DNA of 8,563 nucleotides from NCBI GenBank assembly GCA_902796115.1, contig CADBNX010000414.1, forward strand, positions 1 through 8,563, read 5' to 3'. The notes under the pieces are model-generated. The model saw only the letters and a program-made list of their open reading frames with translations, made no database searches and was not told the DNA's origin. Shown one piece after another: positions 5,422 to 8,563 of this stretch (the first letter of the stretch is position 1; each line of letters opens with the position of its first letter). Position numbers and translations under genes: made by a program. Source of the stretch: an uncultured Eubacteriales bacterium (GTDB lineage: Bacteria; Bacillota; Clostridia; Christensenellales; Aristaeellaceae).

Positions 5422-7631
5422 GTCCCTTCGCGCAGGCCCGCTTCCGCTTCGCCCGCGCGTCGTCCCGAAACGGCTCCGTCACAGAGCGCCAGAAGCGCCG
5501 GCAGCAGCGTCAGCACCAGAATGACGGATACGAGCGCGCCGCGCGCGATCAGAAGACCGATGCTGTAAATGAAATAAATGCTGCAGACCCTGCCCACGGT
5601 GAACCCCGCGGTCATCAGGATCAGGCCGGAAGTCAGCACCGTCGGAAGCGCTTTCTGCATTGCTTCCTTCAGTGCCTCCGTGATGGACCTGCCTTCGCGC
5701 CGCAGGCTCCTGTACTGATCGCTCAGCAGAATGCCGTAATCGATCGTGGCGCCCATCTGAATGGACAGGCAGATCAGATAGGTAATAAAGTAGATGGGTT
5801 CGTTGATCAGGAAGGATATGCCCATTGTGATAAAAATGGCGCCTTCGATCACGAATACCAGCAGCAGCGGCAGCAGGACCGCCCGGAAGGACAGGATCAC
5901 GATCAGCAGGATCGCGAACAGCGTGATCAGGTTCACCTTCACCAGATCACCGCGGAAGGCGTTTGCGATGTCATAGGTGGACATCGCAAGTCCCGTGATA
6001 TAGAAATCATCGCCGTATTGGCGGCGCACCGTCTCAAGGATGCTTTCGATCCCCGCCGTGAAACCCCCGTCATACAGATCAAAGCTCAGGGAAAGCAGCA
6101 TCCGGTGGAAGTTCGGTCCGATGAACGCTTCCCTCGCCTGCCGGAGCGATTCGCGCAGTCCGGCAACCCGCGCGTCGCCGGAAAACGCGTCCGCCGCGTC
6201 AAGCAGCCGGTCCGCGCGGACGGCGGAGCCGAATCCGTTTGCCAGGAAAAACAGGTTCACCGCGGTACGGCTCATGCCCGTCAGTTCCGCCACGTCCTGC
6301 GCGGTATAGGTTTTCAGCGCTTCCGCGCCGGTGGTCACCATGGCGCCGATCTGCCTGACGGCGCTGCCGCCCCCGGGCAGGCGCAGGGCAAGAAGCTCCT
6401 CCGCCGTCTCCTTCTCCCGTGCCCAGTCCGCATCCTCGTCCCCGCCCGGCACCAGCAGCACCAGGGGGCTGTCCGCGCCGAATACGGTGATGATCTTCCG
6501 GTCCTCCCTGTCCGCGCTTTTCCCGGAATCGGAAAAAGCGAATACCGTCCGGGTGTTCAGGTACGCACCGAAAAGCACCGCCAGCACCAGCAGCGCGGCA
6601 AACGCTTTTTTGCGGCACAGGATGAACCCCGCGAGCTTTTCACCGCCAAAGCGCAGCGGACGGTGGCGTGTGCGGCGCAGCGGTCCGTCCGCAGCCATGA
6701 CCACGGCGGGCATAAAGGTAAATACGGTCAGCATGCTCACCAGGATCCCCTTGGACAGCACGAGCCCGATGTCAAATCCGATGGTGAAGCTCATAAAAAC
6801 GAGCGACAGAAGACCTGCGATCGTGGTCAGCGCGCTGGAGGAAATCCGCATCAGGCACTGCGACAGCGCTTCCGCCATCGCCTCTTTCGGCTCCATGCCG
6901 GCATCGATACAGGCGTTGCGCGTATGCAGCAGCATGATCGCGTAATCAATGGACAGCGCGAGCTGCAGGATGGCGCACACGGCAAAGGTGATGTATGAAA
7001 CGTCCGCAAAGATGAAATTGGTGCCCATATTGATCAGGATGGACACCGCAAGCGACAGCAGCACCACCGCGGGCTCCAGCCACGCGTGGGAAGTGAGCAG
7101 CAGCACAACGAGCACGATCGCCACGGAAATTCCCATCACAGCCGGCATCTCGGAAGCGATGCTCCGCTGTACTTCCATCAGGGTCGCGACCGAACCGCCC
7201 ACATAACATTCATCCCGTCCCGCAAAATGCTCCCGCAGGTTCTCCACCAGCGCGGAAGCATCGCTTTCAAAAAGGGTGAGTGTGATCAGCGCCCGTTCTT
7301 TCCCCTCCGTCACGCGCAGATCCGTGCTCGGGTCATGCCGGGCGAACTGCACCTCGGGCAGCGCGGAGAGGGTTTCTGTCAGTTCCCGTACTTCTCCTTC
7401 TTCCGGTTCCGTGATCATGATCCGCAGCTGTTCCGAGGGTCCGAATTCCTCCTGCATCACACGCAGGGCACGGGATGTCATGGTATCTTCCGACAGATAC
7501 CGGGTCAGATCGTAATTGATGCGCGTGCGGCCGATCATGGTCACGCTCAGGGCGCAAAGAACAAGCGTGAGCGCAAACAGCAGGCCCCGATGCCGCACGA
7601 TGCGCCGTGACAGTCTGTGTCTGAAATCCAT
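5418..7631 (-). CDS. RND-superfamily (MMPL) exporter
   Basis: This 737-residue membrane protein has the two-fold layout of MMPL/HAE3-type RND transporters: one N-terminal helix (about 15-34), a large outside loop (about 35-160), a six-helix MMPL bundle, a single helix (about 342-360), a second outside loop, and a second bundle. The two bundles carry matching ALSIDYAIML (225-234) and GATIDYGILL (627-636) motifs with Asp229 and Asp631 in the positions used for proton coupling in the superfamily. Family knowledge: such proteins move lipids, hydrophobic compounds or peptides outward; the substrate cannot be read from the sequence. It follows the SH3b protein by 22 bases and overlaps the K+ channel by four. 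No clear Shine-Dalgarno sequence precedes the ATG (nearest GGGAG is about 16 bases away), so translation may depend on the gene upstream. Confidence 0.9.
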   Translation of the reverse strand: MDFRHRLSRRIVRHRGLLFALTLVLCALSVTMIGRTRINYDLTRYLSEDTMTSRALRVMQEEFGPSEQLRIMITEPEEGEVRELTETLSALPEVQFARHDPSTDLRVTEGKERALITLTLFESDASALVENLREHFAGRDECYVGGSVATLMEVQRSIASEMPAVMGISVAIVLVVLLLTSHAWLEPAVVLLSLAVSILINMGTNFIFADVSYITFAVCAILQLALSIDYAIMLLHTRNACIDAGMEPKEAMAEALSQCLMRISSSALTTIAGLLSLVFMSFTIGFDIGLVLSKGILVSMLTVFTFMPAVVMAADGPLRRTRHRPLRFGGEKLAGFILCRKKAFAALLVLAVLFGAYLNTRTVFAFSDSGKSADREDRKIITVFGADSPLVLLVPGGDEDADWAREKETAEELLALRLPGGGSAVRQIGAMVTTGAEALKTYTAQDVAELTGMSRTAVNLFFLANGFGSAVRADRLLDAADAFSGDARVAGLRESLRQAREAFIGPNFHRMLLSLSFDLYDGGFTAGIESILETVRRQYGDDFYITGLAMSTYDIANAFRGDLVKVNLITLFAILLIVILSFRAVLLPLLLVFVIEGAIFITMGISFLINEPIYFITYLICLSIQMGATIDYGILLSDQYRSLRREGRSITEALKEAMQKALPTVLTSGLILMTAGFTVGRVCSIYFIYSIGLLIARGALVSVILVLTLLPALLALCDGAVSGRRAGEAEAGLREGT

Positions 7632-7653
7632 GCTGCTCAGTCAGCCGCTCCCG

Positions 7654-8472
7654 TCAGTATATTTTCGCGGCCGCACCGCAGTGAAGCCAGGCATTCGTAT
7701 TGTTCAGCCAGATCTTGTACCAGAGCACGCCGTCGCTGTCAAACGCAAATCCGTTGATCATGTAGCGCTGCCCCATCTGCACCATGCCGACAACGTTGTT
7801 CTCATTGCCCGCGGCAGTCAGGGCCCATTCCTGCGCCGCGGTCACCTCGCACACACGCCCGTACAGCCAGAAGGTATCCACCTGCGTGCCCGGTTCGCCC
7901 ATGGCGGCCTGCACCCGGAAGCGCGACGCGGAAACCCACATTTCCCTGCCGTTCTGATAAATCATATACCAGACCGAGTTTCCGTTCACCACCCGCCAAT
8001 CTTCGATCACCCAGGTTTCTCCCTGGTTCACCTTGCCGATGATGCTGTCGTTCGTGGAAGGACCGGAACGCGCGTTGCCGCCGTTGATGACGATCGCGGT
8101 GGAGCCGATGGCGTTCGCGCCGATACGCATCGCCTCGGTCTGCAGATCGCTGCCGCTCATTTCCCCGGCCGCAGCTGCGGAAGAGGAACGGTAGCCGCAT
8201 AGCGTGCATTCCCCGCCCACAAAGCTGTGGGAAGCCAGGCGTTCCGAAACGATGTCGCTGCCGGAGCCGCAGTAATCCCCGCACTCCGCGCAGTACTTTT
8301 CACGCCATTCGTGCACCCAGTGCATCCGCTCGTTGGCATAGGTATAGCCCGTGCCTTCGCGCACATATACGGTCGCGTTCGGATGCTTGACGCATCCGGC
8401 GTAGGCTGTGATCGCGGCCGCGCAGCAAAGCAGCACTGCCACGAGCGTCACAAAACGCTTTACACCTTTCAT
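7654..8472 (-). CDS. Secreted or lipid-anchored SH3b-domain protein with Cys-rich N-terminal region
   Basis: A 272-residue exported protein, first in the operon. Residues 1-25 are a signal peptide: Lys2, Lys5 and Arg6, a hydrophobic core, then AYA before Cys27. The AYAGC end could be cut by signal peptidase I after Ala25, or less likely act as a lipobox, since Tyr at -3 is unusual. Residues 27-95 hold CAECGDYC (61-68) and CTLCG (89-93), two CxxC pairs as in a zinc ribbon. Residues about 125-187 form a bacterial SH3 domain with NARSGPSTNDSIIGKV (133-148) and WYMI...WVSASRFR (168-186). Residues about 207-272 look like a second, diverged SH3-like unit ending in WYKIWLNNTNAWLHC (251-265). SH3b domains usually bind cell-wall peptides; no catalytic domain is present. 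The start is supported by GGGGGA seven bases upstream. Operon with an RND exporter and a K+ channel suggests an envelope role. Confidence 0.85.
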   Translation of the reverse strand: MKGVKRFVTLVAVLLCCAAAITAYAGCVKHPNATVYVREGTGYTYANERMHWVHEWREKYCAECGDYCGSGSDIVSERLASHSFVGGECTLCGYRSSSAAAAGEMSGSDLQTEAMRIGANAIGSTAIVINGGNARSGPSTNDSIIGKVNQGETWVIEDWRVVNGNSVWYMIYQNGREMWVSASRFRVQAAMGEPGTQVDTFWLYGRVCEVTAAQEWALTAAGNENNVVGMVQMGQRYMINGFAFDSDGVLWYKIWLNNTNAWLHCGAAAKIY

Positions 8473-8505
8473 TTCTTCATCCCCCGTTCCTTCCGTTTCG
8501 ATATT

Positions 8506-8534
8506 ATTCTACACGATACTGCCGCGCATTTCAA
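8506..8534 (-). promoter_or_regulatory. Sigma-A-type promoter of the SH3b-RND-K+ channel operon
   Basis: On the minus strand TTGAAA (8534-8529) and TAGAAT (8511-8506) are separated by exactly 17 bases; each differs from consensus at one position. Transcription would start near 8499, about 27 bases before the ATG at 8472. I see no operator-like palindrome around it. Confidence 0.75.
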
Positions 8535-8563
8535 CTGTTTCGGGCGGAAACTTTGCCCATGAA

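Noticed and set aside
6018..6998. Plus-strand reading frame of 326 codons
   Set aside because: It is antisense to the RND exporter, with low-complexity basic composition and no ribosome binding site.
1..8563. CRISPR array, tRNA, insertion sequence or prophage signals
   Set aside because: No regularly spaced direct repeats, no cloverleaf-like segment and no transposase or integrase motif was seen on either strand.

Overview
The window looks like a chromosomal stretch of a moderately GC-rich Clostridia-type bacterium (Bacillota). The evidence is the AGGAGG-type ribosome binding sites, the sigma-A-like promoters, a QueT-type ECF transporter subunit, an RsbV/RsbW-like partner-switching cassette, and a signal-peptide, Cys-motif, SH3b secreted protein typical of that group. 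I cannot name the species. I saw no tRNA, rRNA, CRISPR array, transposase or phage gene.

Layout. (1) 1-224: an intergenic region with GC-rich palindromes (one copy of a short repeat), then a promoter and a leader hairpin. (2) 225-1138, plus strand: a two-gene operon encoding a STAS-domain anti-sigma-antagonist-like protein and a 200-residue protein that I read as a degenerate RsbW-like ATPase-fold partner. (3) 1139-1537: about 400 bases without a gene, almost completely filled with perfect or near-perfect hairpins, including a plus-strand terminator and a minus-strand terminator-like hairpin. It also carries a second copy of the repeat seen at the left edge. (4) 1538-4281, minus strand: a DUF1508/YegP-like protein with its own promoter and terminator, then a QueT-like transporter subunit and a MATE transporter fused at its C-terminus to an RsbW-type ATPase domain. 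(5) 4453-8472, minus strand: an operon of a secreted or lipid-anchored SH3b protein, an MMPL/RND exporter and a voltage-gated-type K+ channel, driven by a well-formed promoter at 8506-8534.

The main theme is partner switching. The plus-strand operon supplies a STAS protein and an RsbW-like protein that has lost the Mg-binding Asn. The convergent operon supplies a membrane transporter carrying an intact RsbW-like ATPase module. The two share the same EEMxG signature in the N-box, which invites the idea that the STAS protein also contacts the transporter-bound domain. That link is an inference; only the proximity and the domain calls come from the sequence. The SH3b/RND/K+ channel operon looks like an envelope module whose substrates cannot be inferred.
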